NCBI GenBank assembly: GCA_023265195.1
Contig: JAHFUG010000018.1
Coordinates: 1 to 32,797, forward strand
Direction: 5' to 3'
DNA from: Blastocatellia bacterium
GTDB taxonomy: Bacteria; Acidobacteriota; Blastocatellia; UBA7656
Length of the DNA stretch: 32,797 bases
This document shows positions 10,726 through 19,856 of this stretch, one piece after another (the first letter of the stretch is position 1; each line of letters opens with the position of its first letter). The notes under the pieces were generated by a model that saw nothing but the letters and a program-made list of their open reading frames with translations, did no database searches and was not told the DNA's origin. A program made the translations under genes and the position numbers.

Positions 10726-11601
10726 ATGCCTGTTTCAATCGCGATAATTACGGGCGTGTCCGGTTCGGGGATGTCGTCGGCTTTGAAGGTCTTCGAAGAC
10801 CTCGGCTACTTCGCCGTTGATAATCTTCCAGTCCAGTTGATTCCTACTTTCGTCAAGCTCTTCGAACAATCGGGGAAAAAGGACCGCACTGCCTTTGTCG
10901 TGGACGCCCGATCCCGCGAATCTCTCGCCAGTTTCCCGAAAATACACAACGAACTCGTCAGGGAGGGCGCCCTCGTCACCGTGTTGTTCCTCGACGCCGA
11001 TGACCCGGTGCTGCTGCGGCGTTACAGCGAAACCCGCCGGCCTCATCCCTTACCCGACCAGGACGTGCTTGCCGCGATCAGTCAAGAGCGGAATCTGCTG
11101 TCACGCATACGGGAGCTCGCCGACGTAGTCATCGACACCACGGATCACACCGTGCACTCGCTGCGCGACGTGATCAAAGACCGCTTCGCCGAACGGGGCT
11201 CGGCGCAAGGAATCAAGGTGACTTTAATTTCGTTCGGATTTCGCCAGGGTCTGCCCCGCGAGGCCGATATGTTGTTTGACGTCAGGTTTCTTCCAAATCC
11301 ACACTTCGTTCCGGAGCTTCGTAGATTGACCGGTCTCGATAAGAAAGTGATTGCATTCCTGGAAACGCAAGAAGGCGTAGTGGAGGCGATCCGGCGCTTT
11401 TCGGAATTGCTCGAATACCTGCTGCCGAAATTCGAAGCGGAAGGCAAGAGCTACCTCACGATCGGAGTCGGCTGCACCGGAGGCCGTCACCGATCCGTGA
11501 TGGTCACGCAGGCGCTTCGTGATAAGCTCGAGGCCGTCGGCGTCAACACGGTTGTTCATCACAGGGACATAGCCAGGGACGCGGAGCGATACACAAGTTG
11601 A
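10726..11601 (+). CDS. rapZ: RNase adapter protein RapZ (P-loop Lys replaced by Met)
   Basis: ITGVSGSGMSSALKVFEDLGYFAVDNLP; C-terminal domain SFGFRQGLPREADMLFDVRFLPNPHFVPELRRLTGLD ... GVGCTGGRHRSV. Confidence 0.94.
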   Translation: MPVSIAIITGVSGSGMSSALKVFEDLGYFAVDNLPVQLIPTFVKLFEQSGKKDRTAFVVDARSRESLASFPKIHNELVREGALVTVLFLDADDPVLLRRYSETRRPHPLPDQDVLAAISQERNLLSRIRELADVVIDTTDHTVHSLRDVIKDRFAERGSAQGIKVTLISFGFRQGLPREADMLFDVRFLPNPHFVPELRRLTGLDKKVIAFLETQEGVVEAIRRFSELLEYLLPKFEAEGKSYLTIGVGCTGGRHRSVMVTQALRDKLEAVGVNTVVHHRDIARDAERYTS

Positions 11602-11605
11602 GCCT

Positions 11606-12013
11606 ATGATCGGAGCAGTCATAGTAACTCACGGGCAGTTGGCGACCGAGTTGGTGTCGGCCGCTGAGATGATCGTGGGCGAGATTAGCCATATTACGTC
11701 GGTTTCAATCGGATGGCACGACGACGTCGATGTGGCGCACGAGCACATAGCGCGGGCGATCCAGCGCGTGGACGGCGGAGCCGGCGTCATCATCCTGACC
11801 GATATGTTCGGGGGCACTCCTACTAACATCGCGGCTACGTTTCTCGATAAGGCAAAAGTAGAGGTTGTAACCGGAGTTAATCTGCCGATGGTGATCAAGC
11901 TGGCGTCTCAGGATCAAGGCGAGATTCTCTCGGTGCTGGCGGAGAGAGTTCGCGATCAGGGCCGGCAGCAGATATATCTGGCGAGCGAGATACTCGCTCC
12001 AAAGAAGCAATGA
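11606..12013 (+). CDS. PTS system mannose-family EIIA component
   Basis: MIGAVIVTHGQLATELVSAAEMIVG (active-site His), VIILTDMFGGTPTNIAATF, VVTGVNLPMVIKL. Confidence 0.92.
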   Translation: MIGAVIVTHGQLATELVSAAEMIVGEISHITSVSIGWHDDVDVAHEHIARAIQRVDGGAGVIILTDMFGGTPTNIAATFLDKAKVEVVTGVNLPMVIKLASQDQGEILSVLAERVRDQGRQQIYLASEILAPKKQ

Positions 12014-13062
12014 CTCGCCAGACGCCGTCTTTCGTCTCAAACAGGCCAACGATGCTTGCCCAACCCCGCACAACCCCAGACCACGAGCCTCTGCTACAGG
12101 TTTCGGATTTGCGCGTCTATTTCGCCAACGCCGCGGGCGGCTCCGCCCGCGCCGTTGACGGCGTCAGCTTTGAGATTTACTCGAAAGAGACGCTTGGCCT
12201 CGTCGGCGAAAGCGGCTGCGGGAAGTCGGTCACGGTATTCTCGATTCTCAAGCTTCTGCAGTCGCCGCCGGCCCGTTATGCCGGAGGTGAAGTGCGCTTT
12301 CGCGGCGTGAACTTGCTGAACTTGAGTGAGCAAGAGCTGCGATCCGTCCGCGGCCGGCTGATCTCCATGGTGTTCCAGGAGCCTGCCTCGTCGCTTAACC
12401 CGATAATGACAATCGGCCGGCAGATTACCGAAGCTATACTCGAACACCAAAAGATGTCGAAGCTCGACGCTAAGCGCACCGCCATTAGCATGTTAGGACG
12501 AGCGGGAATAGGCTCGCCCGAGCAGCGATTCGACGCCTATCCTCACCAGTTGTCCGGGGGAATGAAACAGCGCGCAATGATCGCTATGGCGCTTGTGTGC
12601 CGGCCGCTGCTGTTGATCGCCGACGAGCCTACAACCGCGCTCGACGTCACGATACAGGCCCAGATACTGGATCTGCTCCGTGAACTCCAGGACGAATTCG
12701 AAATGTCGGTCTTGCTGATCACGCACGATCTGGGCGTGGTGGCCGAAACTTGCGATCGAGTGGCAATAATGTACGCAGGCAAAATAGTCGAATACGCTTC
12801 GGTAACCGGCTTGTTCGAGCGCGCCTCGCATCCGTATACGCTTGGGCTGTTCAGGTCGCTTCCCACGCTTGGCGCGAGACGAGTCTCGCTGCCAATGATT
12901 CCCGGGATACCGCCCGACCCGCTGGACTATCCATCGGGTTGCCGTTTTAGAACCCGGTGCGATATGGCTGAAGAGCGATGCAAAGAGGAGCCGCCCTTGC
13001 GAGAGATAGCGCCGGGTCATCTGGCGGCGTGCCATTTTTCCGATAGAATTACTCGTCAATAA
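12010..13062 (+). CDS. Dipeptide/oligopeptide ABC transporter ATP-binding protein (DppD/OppD-like)
   Basis: [50 protein letters not shown]-terminal [21 protein letters not shown] overlap with the EIIA stop; internal ATG at 12052 is an alternative start. Confidence 0.93.
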   Translation: MTRQTPSFVSNRPTMLAQPRTTPDHEPLLQVSDLRVYFANAAGGSARAVDGVSFEIYSKETLGLVGESGCGKSVTVFSILKLLQSPPARYAGGEVRFRGVNLLNLSEQELRSVRGRLISMVFQEPASSLNPIMTIGRQITEAILEHQKMSKLDAKRTAISMLGRAGIGSPEQRFDAYPHQLSGGMKQRAMIAMALVCRPLLLIADEPTTALDVTIQAQILDLLRELQDEFEMSVLLITHDLGVVAETCDRVAIMYAGKIVEYASVTGLFERASHPYTLGLFRSLPTLGARRVSLPMIPGIPPDPLDYPSGCRFRTRCDMAEERCKEEPPLREIAPGHLAACHFSDRITRQ

Positions 13063-14087
13063 TGAACCCTCTCCTGATTGTCGAAGATCTCGTAAAGCAC
13101 TATCCCATCCGCAAAGGGGTCGTGCCGAAAACGATCGGCTTTGTGCGCGCGGTCGATGGGGTGTCGCTTTCGATTGCCCGAGGCCAGACCCTGGGCCTCG
13201 TGGGCGAGTCGGGCTGCGGCAAGACGACGCTCGGAAGGGCCATACTGAGGTTAGTGGAACCTACATCCGGCAGAGTCATATTCGACGGGCGCGATCTCTC
13301 GAGCATGGACTCAAGCGAGATGCGGCGGCTTCGCCGCGAAATGCAGATCGTCTTTCAGGACCCTTTCGGCTCGCTCAATCCACGGATGACTATAGGCGCA
13401 ATGATCGAAGAGCCGATATTGGTGCACGGCGTCGAGTTCGAGGAGCCGTCTTCGACTCGGCCGGTCAGGTCACGCTCCGAACGGCGGCGCAAAGCTCGCG
13501 CGCGAGCCGCCGAGCTGCTTGATATGGTGGGACTGCCTCGAGACGCGGCTTCTCGATACCCGCACGAATTCTCGGGCGGCCAGCGGCAGCGCGTAGGCAT
13601 TGCTCGAGCTCTGGCGCTGCGCCCGAGTTTTGTGGTTTGTGACGAAGCAGTCTCCTCGCTCGATGTCTCCATTCAGGCGCAGATACTCAATCTGCTTTCG
13701 GATCTGCAACGCGCGCTCGGGCTGACCTACTTGTTTATCGCCCACGACCTGGCCGTGGTGAAACATATTTCAAGCCGCGTCGCGGTGATGTATCTCGGCG
13801 AAATCGTCGAGGAGGCCGGCACGGAGGAGCTTTTCGCCCGGCCCGCCCATCCTTACACGCAGGCGCTTCTCGCTTCTATTCCAGTTCCCATTCCCCATCA
13901 TAAGAAGACTAGCCCCCGTTTGTCGGGAGACCTGCCCTCGGCGTCGAACCCGCCTTCAGGATGCCGGTTCCATACAAGGTGCTCCATCGCTATCGACGAG
14001 TGTAGGAAAGAAACCCTCTCGCTCATCGAGATCGGTCCAGGACACCGCGCCGCTTGTATGAGGACAGACGTCTCAATGAACCGTTGA
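13062..14087 (+). CDS. Dipeptide/oligopeptide ABC transporter ATP-binding protein (DppF/OppF-like)
   Basis: [61 protein letters not shown]-terminal [22 protein letters not shown] overlap with upstream gene. Confidence 0.93.
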   Translation: MNPLLIVEDLVKHYPIRKGVVPKTIGFVRAVDGVSLSIARGQTLGLVGESGCGKTTLGRAILRLVEPTSGRVIFDGRDLSSMDSSEMRRLRREMQIVFQDPFGSLNPRMTIGAMIEEPILVHGVEFEEPSSTRPVRSRSERRRKARARAAELLDMVGLPRDAASRYPHEFSGGQRQRVGIARALALRPSFVVCDEAVSSLDVSIQAQILNLLSDLQRALGLTYLFIAHDLAVVKHISSRVAVMYLGEIVEEAGTEELFARPAHPYTQALLASIPVPIPHHKKTSPRLSGDLPSASNPPSGCRFHTRCSIAIDECRKETLSLIEIGPGHRAACMRTDVSMNR

Positions 14088-14280
14088 TGCGGACGCGAAT
14101 GAGTCATCGCAACATAAATCTTAGACTCGCAATCCAGCGGCACGATTGACCAGCCGGGATTCACGGAGGAGCCGCTCATCGGTGTTGCGAGAAAGGCCGG
14201 AAGGGCCGGTCATCGTTGACTTTTGGCAGGCCGATAAACAAGAATGACCCGTCACCAGTAATGTGAATGGAGTAGTCAGA

Positions 14281-14922
14281 ATGATGAGGAACTTGCTCAT
14301 TGGTGCGGTGTTACTGAACTCTCTCGCCGCCGGCTCCGCATCCCAACAAACAACGGGCGCTCTTAAAGGGAAGATCGAAGACGAGAAGGGCAAGCCGATA
14401 GCCCGAGCGGAAGTCAGGGTGAGAAGCGTCCGCTCGGGATCGATCAAGGAAACAAAGACCGACGAGGCCGGCAACTATGCATTTGAACTCGAGCCCGATG
14501 AATACGTCATCGCGTTCGACGCCGAGGGTTATCAGGGCGGAACGATGACGAACATGCAGCAGGTTGAGTCTGGCCGCGAGACTCGCGTCAAAACGATCAA
14601 GTTGTCTCACGCAAAGAGGTCGTCCCTTGTTCGAGGGGGCGTCTTCGACACGGGCGGCGTGTCGCTGGCGGGCGCGCGCGTGAAGCTGGTGCGCATCCCT
14701 ACCGCCGAGGAAGAAAAAGAACATAAGCACATTTCCTCATTCTCAATGGAGCGAGTCTCAAACGCCAGGGGCGAAATCGCGTTTCGATTGCCTCCGGCTC
14801 GCGCCCGCTATCGTCTGACGGCGACCCTTGACGGCTACAAACCTGACACCAAGATCGTCGACGTGAACGAAAGCGAAAGCGCGCCCGTCGCGTTGTCGCT
14901 CGAGCCTCTGAAGAGGAGATAG
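14281..14922 (+). CDS. Secreted carboxypeptidase-regulatory-like (CarboxypepD_reg) domain protein
   Basis: Signal peptide MMRNLLIGAVLLNSLAAGSAS; two repeats of GKIEDEKGKPIARAEVRVRSV...YAFELEPDEYVIAFDAEGY type. Start at 14263 also possible. Confidence 0.75.
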   Translation: MMRNLLIGAVLLNSLAAGSASQQTTGALKGKIEDEKGKPIARAEVRVRSVRSGSIKETKTDEAGNYAFELEPDEYVIAFDAEGYQGGTMTNMQQVESGRETRVKTIKLSHAKRSSLVRGGVFDTGGVSLAGARVKLVRIPTAEEEKEHKHISSFSMERVSNARGEIAFRLPPARARYRLTATLDGYKPDTKIVDVNESESAPVALSLEPLKRR

Positions 14923-14948
14923 CGAATCAACCTGAGGCCCAGTTAGTT

Positions 14949-15242
14949 GTGCCGGAACAGGCGAAAGAGAAGAAGACCGACTTCTTGACTGCAAGGCAGC
15001 TCGCCGAGGTTCTGCAAATAAGCGAGTCCAGCGTGCACAGACTCCGGCGGGCGGGGAAGATTCCCGCGGTCACGCTGACCCCAAGACTGATCAGATACAA
15101 CTTGCGCGACGTAAAGGGGGCCCTCCGCCCGCGCGCTGCCTCGGCGAAACAGGACGCCGAATCGCACGGTCATGTCGAACCTGATCCTCAGCTCTCGTTT
15201 GAGGAATTCGATTCGACGTTTGCCGATCCCGCCAAAAGCTAG
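14949..15242 (+). CDS. Excisionase/MerR-type helix-turn-helix DNA-binding protein
   Basis: FLTARQLAEVLQISESSVHRLRRAGKIPAVTLTPRLIRYNLRDVKGAL; GTG start. Confidence 0.78.
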   Translation: MPEQAKEKKTDFLTARQLAEVLQISESSVHRLRRAGKIPAVTLTPRLIRYNLRDVKGALRPRAASAKQDAESHGHVEPDPQLSFEEFDSTFADPAKS

Positions 15243-16237
15243 GATATACACTCGATTATGTCTCGGTGAATCAGTTCCGCGATCGAGTTGCGAGACGAGG
15301 CGCCCCGCGAAATGAATTCTCGCCCGGATTCAGCCCTAAAGACGGCGAGCTTTGACGAACCGGAGATGGAAAAGAAGGGAGAGTCCGGCTGAATGAGTTT
15401 CGGAGCGACGCTCACGCGAACTCGGCCTTGCCAGATTCGGGCTCGCCCTACAAGACGCACGGCCAAGCCGCGCGCGCGCGCGGTTTGAACCAGAGATTCC
15501 GTTTCACCGCCGATTCCAATGCGAGATATCTCTTCGAGCCGAGTCTTCGCGCGCATGGACGTCTTCGCGAGAATCAACGTCTTGCAGGCGGTGTCCCATC
15601 CTTCGACGTCGAGCGAGGGGTCCGGTTCGGCTATTCCCGCTTCCTGTGCGGCCGCCAGCGCATCCTCGAATGAAATCGATCTTTCACGCATTTCATCGAG
15701 CACGTAGTTGGTAGTTCCATTCAACACGCCTCGAATCTCGACCACACCTTCACCAGTTATCTCATCGGGCGGAACCACTCCAGTCGTCCCGCTGAATCGC
15801 AGCATCGACCCTCCCTGGCGCGCGGCCTCCATGAGTAGATCAAATCCGTGAACCAGCGGGCCCTTATCAACGGTGACCACGCTGATCCCATTCTCCAGCG
15901 CGGTGCGTATCAGATCGAGACCCGGCTGTCCGTTCTTAATGTTGGTTGGAAGCGATTCCACCAGTACCGCAACGCCACGGGAGCGAAGAAGCTTAACGAA
16001 CTCGCCGGGCTCCTGAACATCTCTCCCCCGAGCAAACTCCCGGATGCCGAGGCCTGATTCCTTGAATTGTGATATTCGCGCAAGCTCATCCGCCGTTTCA
16101 ACGAAAAGGCCGCCGCTCGAATCCGCAACCGCGTTGACTCGCAATCGCGTTCCTGGATCTGCCGCATTGCGCAAATAATTAATAAAGGCGCGTCCTACAT
16201 TGCCCAATCCGAAGAGTGCTAGTCCGACTTCTTGCAT
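15239..16237 (-). CDS. hom: Homoserine dehydrogenase (short form, no ACT domain)
   Basis: GLALFGLGNVGRAFINYL; SVVTVDKGPLVHGFDLLMEAA; GVLNGTTNYVLDEMRERSISFEDALAAAQEAGIAEPDPSLDVEGWDTACK. Confidence 0.9.
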   Translation of the reverse strand: MQEVGLALFGLGNVGRAFINYLRNAADPGTRLRVNAVADSSGGLFVETADELARISQFKESGLGIREFARGRDVQEPGEFVKLLRSRGVAVLVESLPTNIKNGQPGLDLIRTALENGISVVTVDKGPLVHGFDLLMEAARQGGSMLRFSGTTGVVPPDEITGEGVVEIRGVLNGTTNYVLDEMRERSISFEDALAAAQEAGIAEPDPSLDVEGWDTACKTLILAKTSMRAKTRLEEISRIGIGGETESLVQTARARGLAVRLVGRARIWQGRVRVSVAPKLIQPDSPFFSISGSSKLAVFRAESGREFISRGASSRNSIAELIHRDIIECIS

Positions 16238-16301
16238 AATTGAGTTTCAGACTGGCGGTTGCAAGCGCCCGCACGATGCGTTGTTCCAAAACCGCGAGTA
16301 G

Positions 16302-17288
16302 CTAGCTCACCGCTTCAGCCGGCAACAGGGCTTTGATGTCGCGCACAACTTTCGCGACGTCCTTCTGATCTCCAAGCGCCATCATGAAGAACTTGTAGCC
16401 GTTGTGAAAGCAAACCAGCCCGTTGCCGAAAAGCCATATGCTGGAAAGCATGGGATTACCCCCAAGCACCAGACTTAGGGGAAAGCCGGTGACGGCGGCC
16501 CCGGTGAACGCCTCATAAACGAGGCCCGCTCCCGCCGCAATACTGAACGCTCCAAGCAAAGGCGCGCCCACATACCGGGCTACGTCCCGCTCGAATCGGG
16601 CGCGGTTGCGCGCGGCTTCCTCGAGACTGCCATCGATCATGAGTTCTTCTTGACGCTTTAGGTGAGCTTCGTATTTCTCGGACAGCTTCCTGAGTCCGTA
16701 TGGGATGACGGCGGAATGGAACAGCCAATGCCCAGCGCCGCCCGCGCCGAGAAGGGTGACGTCAAGCGAAGAGAGGGACGAGCCCGCGCGGACGCCTGCT
16801 ACGAATGCGAGCGAGACCACCGCCGCCTTGCCCGGATTCTGTTTGACCCAGGCCCGGGCGCTTCCAACCGCGCTCACGACCGACCCCGGCAGCCGAACTG
16901 CCGATGCGCCGGTTCGGGCGGCTCCGCTCGCGGTTTCGTAATAACGTTTCGCATCGCCAAGCAGGTCGCCGGTCCTGGCTTTCACGTCATCGACTACTTC
17001 CTCCGCCTTGCCGGTTATTCCCGATTCGCGAATGCTCTCCTTAGCCGCGCCGGCGGTTCGTCTGGCTGCTTCTTTCACGGCGTCGCTGACCCCGTGTTCG
17101 CGGTCGATTCGCGAGACCTCCTGGCGGGCCGATTCGATGGTGGTTTGAGCGGCTTGGGCTCCCTTGCGTAACGCATCTTGAGCCGTGCGAGAACCCTCTT
17201 TGAGCTTTGACCTTATTCGGTACTTCTCGTCGAGATCTTGCGCCGCTTGTTCCGCGCGGCGCCTCAATTCATCAAGTTTGCTTGGCAT
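16302..17288 (-). CDS. Hypothetical protein: LEA/apolipoprotein-like amphipathic helical N-terminus plus C-terminal membrane domain
   Basis: Ala/Lys/Glu-rich heptad-like N-terminus (SRTAQDALRKGAQAAQTTIESARQEVSRID) followed by hydrophobic segments. Start at MPSKLDEL (17288) preferred over 17333. Confidence 0.65.
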   Translation of the reverse strand: MPSKLDELRRRAEQAAQDLDEKYRIRSKLKEGSRTAQDALRKGAQAAQTTIESARQEVSRIDREHGVSDAVKEAARRTAGAAKESIRESGITGKAEEVVDDVKARTGDLLGDAKRYYETASGAARTGASAVRLPGSVVSAVGSARAWVKQNPGKAAVVSLAFVAGVRAGSSLSSLDVTLLGAGGAGHWLFHSAVIPYGLRKLSEKYEAHLKRQEELMIDGSLEEAARNRARFERDVARYVGAPLLGAFSIAAGAGLVYEAFTGAAVTGFPLSLVLGGNPMLSSIWLFGNGLVCFHNGYKFFMMALGDQKDVAKVVRDIKALLPAEAVS

Positions 17289-17423
17289 TGTCTTGCTCCT
17301 GTTCCAAAGGACGCTAGCCCCGCGCCTTGCCAATCCTACGCTGACAATTGGGGGGCCGCCACTCAGTACCCATACGGCCCTGGCGCGGGCGTGGTTCCTT
17401 ACCGAACCGAGCGCAAATCTTTG

Positions 17424-17453
17424 TTGAATAGTTGACGGCGCGCGTGGTATATT
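17424..17453 (+). promoter_or_regulatory. Candidate sigma-70-type promoter for the CHRD gene
   Basis: TTGAAT, 18-bp spacer, TATATT; would give a leader of about 235 nt. Confidence 0.35.
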
Positions 17454-17693
17454 GCGGTGCTTTAGTGATGATTTGGCCGATTTTGGTTATAAATTAGTCA
17501 TTTTCGCTTCATTCTCGGTAGTTCATTAGAAGGCTTTTTCTAGGGTATAGCAGGGTTTTGGGCTTGCCAGCGAAGACTTTGGGAGCCTCGCATCATGGGG
17601 TTGATCTTGAGTAGCTCCGCCGCTGCCAGCCCTCCGTCACCAAAGGAATGCACCGTCGCCACAGGCGACTATGAACGCGTATAAGGAGGCTCA

Positions 17694-18515
17694 ATGAAGA
17701 GGTACATTGTATCGGCTCTAGTGATCGCCGTGGCTATGGCGTCAGTGATAGGAATGATGATGAGGCCGGCCCGCGCCGCAACCCTCGTGTTCACGGCTCA
17801 GTTGCTTGCGGGCAATGAGGTGGCTCCAGTCGCTGTCTCGCCCTCCGAATCAGGTTGCAACGGCACCGCGATCGTCACCCTCGACACAACCGCAAACACC
17901 GCTACGTTCGTTGTCACGGGCGGGGGCTTGCCAAACGGCGATGAGCTCATTCTGGCGCACATTCACCAGGGTGGTTCGACCGTGAACGGCGGAGTCGTTG
18001 TTGATTCCGGACTCACGCCTTCAACTCCCATCGTAGTCAGCGGGGGCGGTTTCTCATTCACCCGCACCGGTCTCACGGTTAGCCCGGCGACGGCGACCGC
18101 CATCGTGGCCAACCCTGCAGGCTTCTACTTCAATATTCACTCGATTCTAAGCACCAACGGATGTGCTCGCGGACAGCTTGTGGCCCAGGCGGGTCCCGGC
18201 GCCTTGCCGGCCCCGACACTGTCGCAGTGGGGAGCGATATTGATGACTTTGCTCATCATCGCCGCCTGCACCTTCTTCATGGTTGGACGAGCGAAGATGG
18301 CGACAGCCGTTGGCGGGGCCGCTGGTATTACCATCGGCGCGGGCAAAGCCATCGATTGGCAGTTGCTCGCCAAGGTCACGATGTATGTCGAGACGCTGAC
18401 TCTGCTGGTGCTGTTTGCGCTAAGGGCGAACGCGGTTGATTTCGCCGGCGCTCTTACATCCGCGCTTGCGGTGGCGTTTATCATCCATTTGCTGATTCGC
18501 AATTCACGCCGCTGA
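17694..18515 (+). CDS. CHRD-domain protein with internal IPTL-type exosortase signal and extra C-terminal membrane tail
   Basis: Signal peptide; CHRD-type motifs HIHQGG...GFYFNIHS...GCARGQLV; APTLSQWGAILMTLLIIAACTFFMVGR at aa 173-199 (about 18213-18290); then about 74 more residues with hydrophobic segments. AAGGAGG upstream of ATG. Confidence 0.85.
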   Translation: MKRYIVSALVIAVAMASVIGMMMRPARAATLVFTAQLLAGNEVAPVAVSPSESGCNGTAIVTLDTTANTATFVVTGGGLPNGDELILAHIHQGGSTVNGGVVVDSGLTPSTPIVVSGGGFSFTRTGLTVSPATATAIVANPAGFYFNIHSILSTNGCARGQLVAQAGPGALPAPTLSQWGAILMTLLIIAACTFFMVGRAKMATAVGGAAGITIGAGKAIDWQLLAKVTMYVETLTLLVLFALRANAVDFAGALTSALAVAFIIHLLIRNSRR

Positions 18516-18564
18516 CGGCGCGAGTCGTCGAATAAGTTCGAGAAAGCGAAGACTGGATAGAATT

Positions 18565-18611
18565 GAAAGCAGAACACGGCGGCCGTCAAGATGGCGCAGT
18601 GTTCTGCTTTC
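18565..18611 (+). terminator. Perfect 13-bp inverted repeat between CHRD gene and exosortase gene (terminator/attenuator-like, no strong T-tract)
   Basis: GAAAGCAGAACAC (18565-18577), 21-nt loop, GTGTTCTGCTTTC (18599-18611). Confidence 0.6.
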
Positions 18612-18635
18612 GTCACTATTAGAGTTCTCATACAA

Positions 18636-19193
18636 ATGCAGGCGGCCCATTCCTTAAAGACATTCTTCAGCGCGAACCAGAAGGCGTTGCGCTTCCTGCT
18701 GCTCTTTGGGGTCATATTTGGCGCACTCTATTTCTTGTTCGGACTAGCTCCCGGCGTCCGGTTCGGCATAATAAAGCCCTACACCAGGTTTCTCGCGAAG
18801 GGCGTCGTGGCCATAATTAACCTCTTCGGCGCGGGGGCATGGGCGGATGGGACCGTGGTGACGTCCGATCGCTTCTCGATCAACATCGCAATGGGCTGCG
18901 ACGGTGTTGAAGCGTCCAGCCTGCTGGCGGCCGGCGTTCTTGCTTTTCCAACAACGTGGCGCGCGAAAGCGATTGGGCTAGGCGTTGGAATGCCTTTGAT
19001 TCATGTCATCAACATATTGAGACTGGTGGGACTTTACTACGCCGGTTTATTTCTTCCGTCGGTGGTCGAAGGAATTCACGTTTACGTAGCTCAAACCATC
19101 GTCATCCTGCTCTCGATGGCAATATTGGTGTTTTGGCTTGAACGAGTAGCTACGAGGCGCCCCCATGCTTTGAACCCGTCATCTTCCGATTAG
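18636..19193 (+). CDS. Exosortase/archaeosortase family protein (exosortase H-like by context)
   Basis: Multi-TM; catalytic-type motifs MGCDGVEASSLLAAGVLAF (Cys), HVINILRLVGLYYAG (Arg), EGIHVYVAQTIVILL (His). Start moved to ATG 18636 because the ATG at 18591 lies in the hairpin loop. Confidence 0.87.
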   Translation: MQAAHSLKTFFSANQKALRFLLLFGVIFGALYFLFGLAPGVRFGIIKPYTRFLAKGVVAIINLFGAGAWADGTVVTSDRFSINIAMGCDGVEASSLLAAGVLAFPTTWRAKAIGLGVGMPLIHVINILRLVGLYYAGLFLPSVVEGIHVYVAQTIVILLSMAILVFWLERVATRRPHALNPSSSD

Positions 19194-19305
19194 ATGACGC
19201 CGCCGGTAGTTGGACTTTCACAGCCCGCCAAATTGAATCCGCAAGCCGTATATTGAGTTCTTAACCTCGTTTGACCCCCATTACCCCCGGTGTTAACTTG
19301 AACGC

Positions 19306-19758
19306 ATGAGCGATGCTCATAGTGATGAAGAGGTCGCAGCTGGAGGAGTGATCCTGACACCTGAGAGCAGTCCAACCGAGCCGGAGTCGTCGTTCAAGGT
19401 GCTTGTTATCCATCGTCCAAAATACGACGATTGGTCTTTTCCGAAGGGCAAGCTCAACAGAGGGGAATCGATCGATCACGCCGCGCTGAGGGAAGTGAGC
19501 GAGGAAACAGGACTGCATTGCCGCATAGTTCGTCCCCTTACGGTCTGCAGGTACAGCTATCAAAGCCATCAAACCGGCGTTCAGCAAAAGGCGGTTCATT
19601 ATTTCGTTATGGAGCCTGTAAACCTGACGGTCAGTGTCGACGGTGTTGAAGTGGACCGGGCGGAGTGGCTGTCGCTGGCCGGCGCCAAGGACCGCCTTAC
19701 CTACAAAATGGATCGCGAAACGCTTGATGCTCTTGTGGTGAAGAAGGCGTTCCTGTGA
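19306..19758 (+). CDS. NUDIX hydrolase
   Basis: Nudix box GKLNRGESIDHAALREVSEETGL. Confidence 0.93.
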   Translation: MSDAHSDEEVAAGGVILTPESSPTEPESSFKVLVIHRPKYDDWSFPKGKLNRGESIDHAALREVSEETGLHCRIVRPLTVCRYSYQSHQTGVQQKAVHYFVMEPVNLTVSVDGVEVDRAEWLSLAGAKDRLTYKMDRETLDALVVKKAFL

Positions 19759-19856
19759 CCATTACGCGCGTCAATAGGCAACTGTGAGCCCGGACAATTC
19801 CGGGCCCATCATAGCGATTCGCTACAGGTTCGGTAAGAAACTCGGGAGAAAAATAC

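Noticed and set aside
17454-17693. Possible c-di-GMP (GEMM) riboswitch in the CHRD leader
   Set aside because: The characteristic GEMM core motifs could not be matched by eye; left as a generic structured-leader observation.
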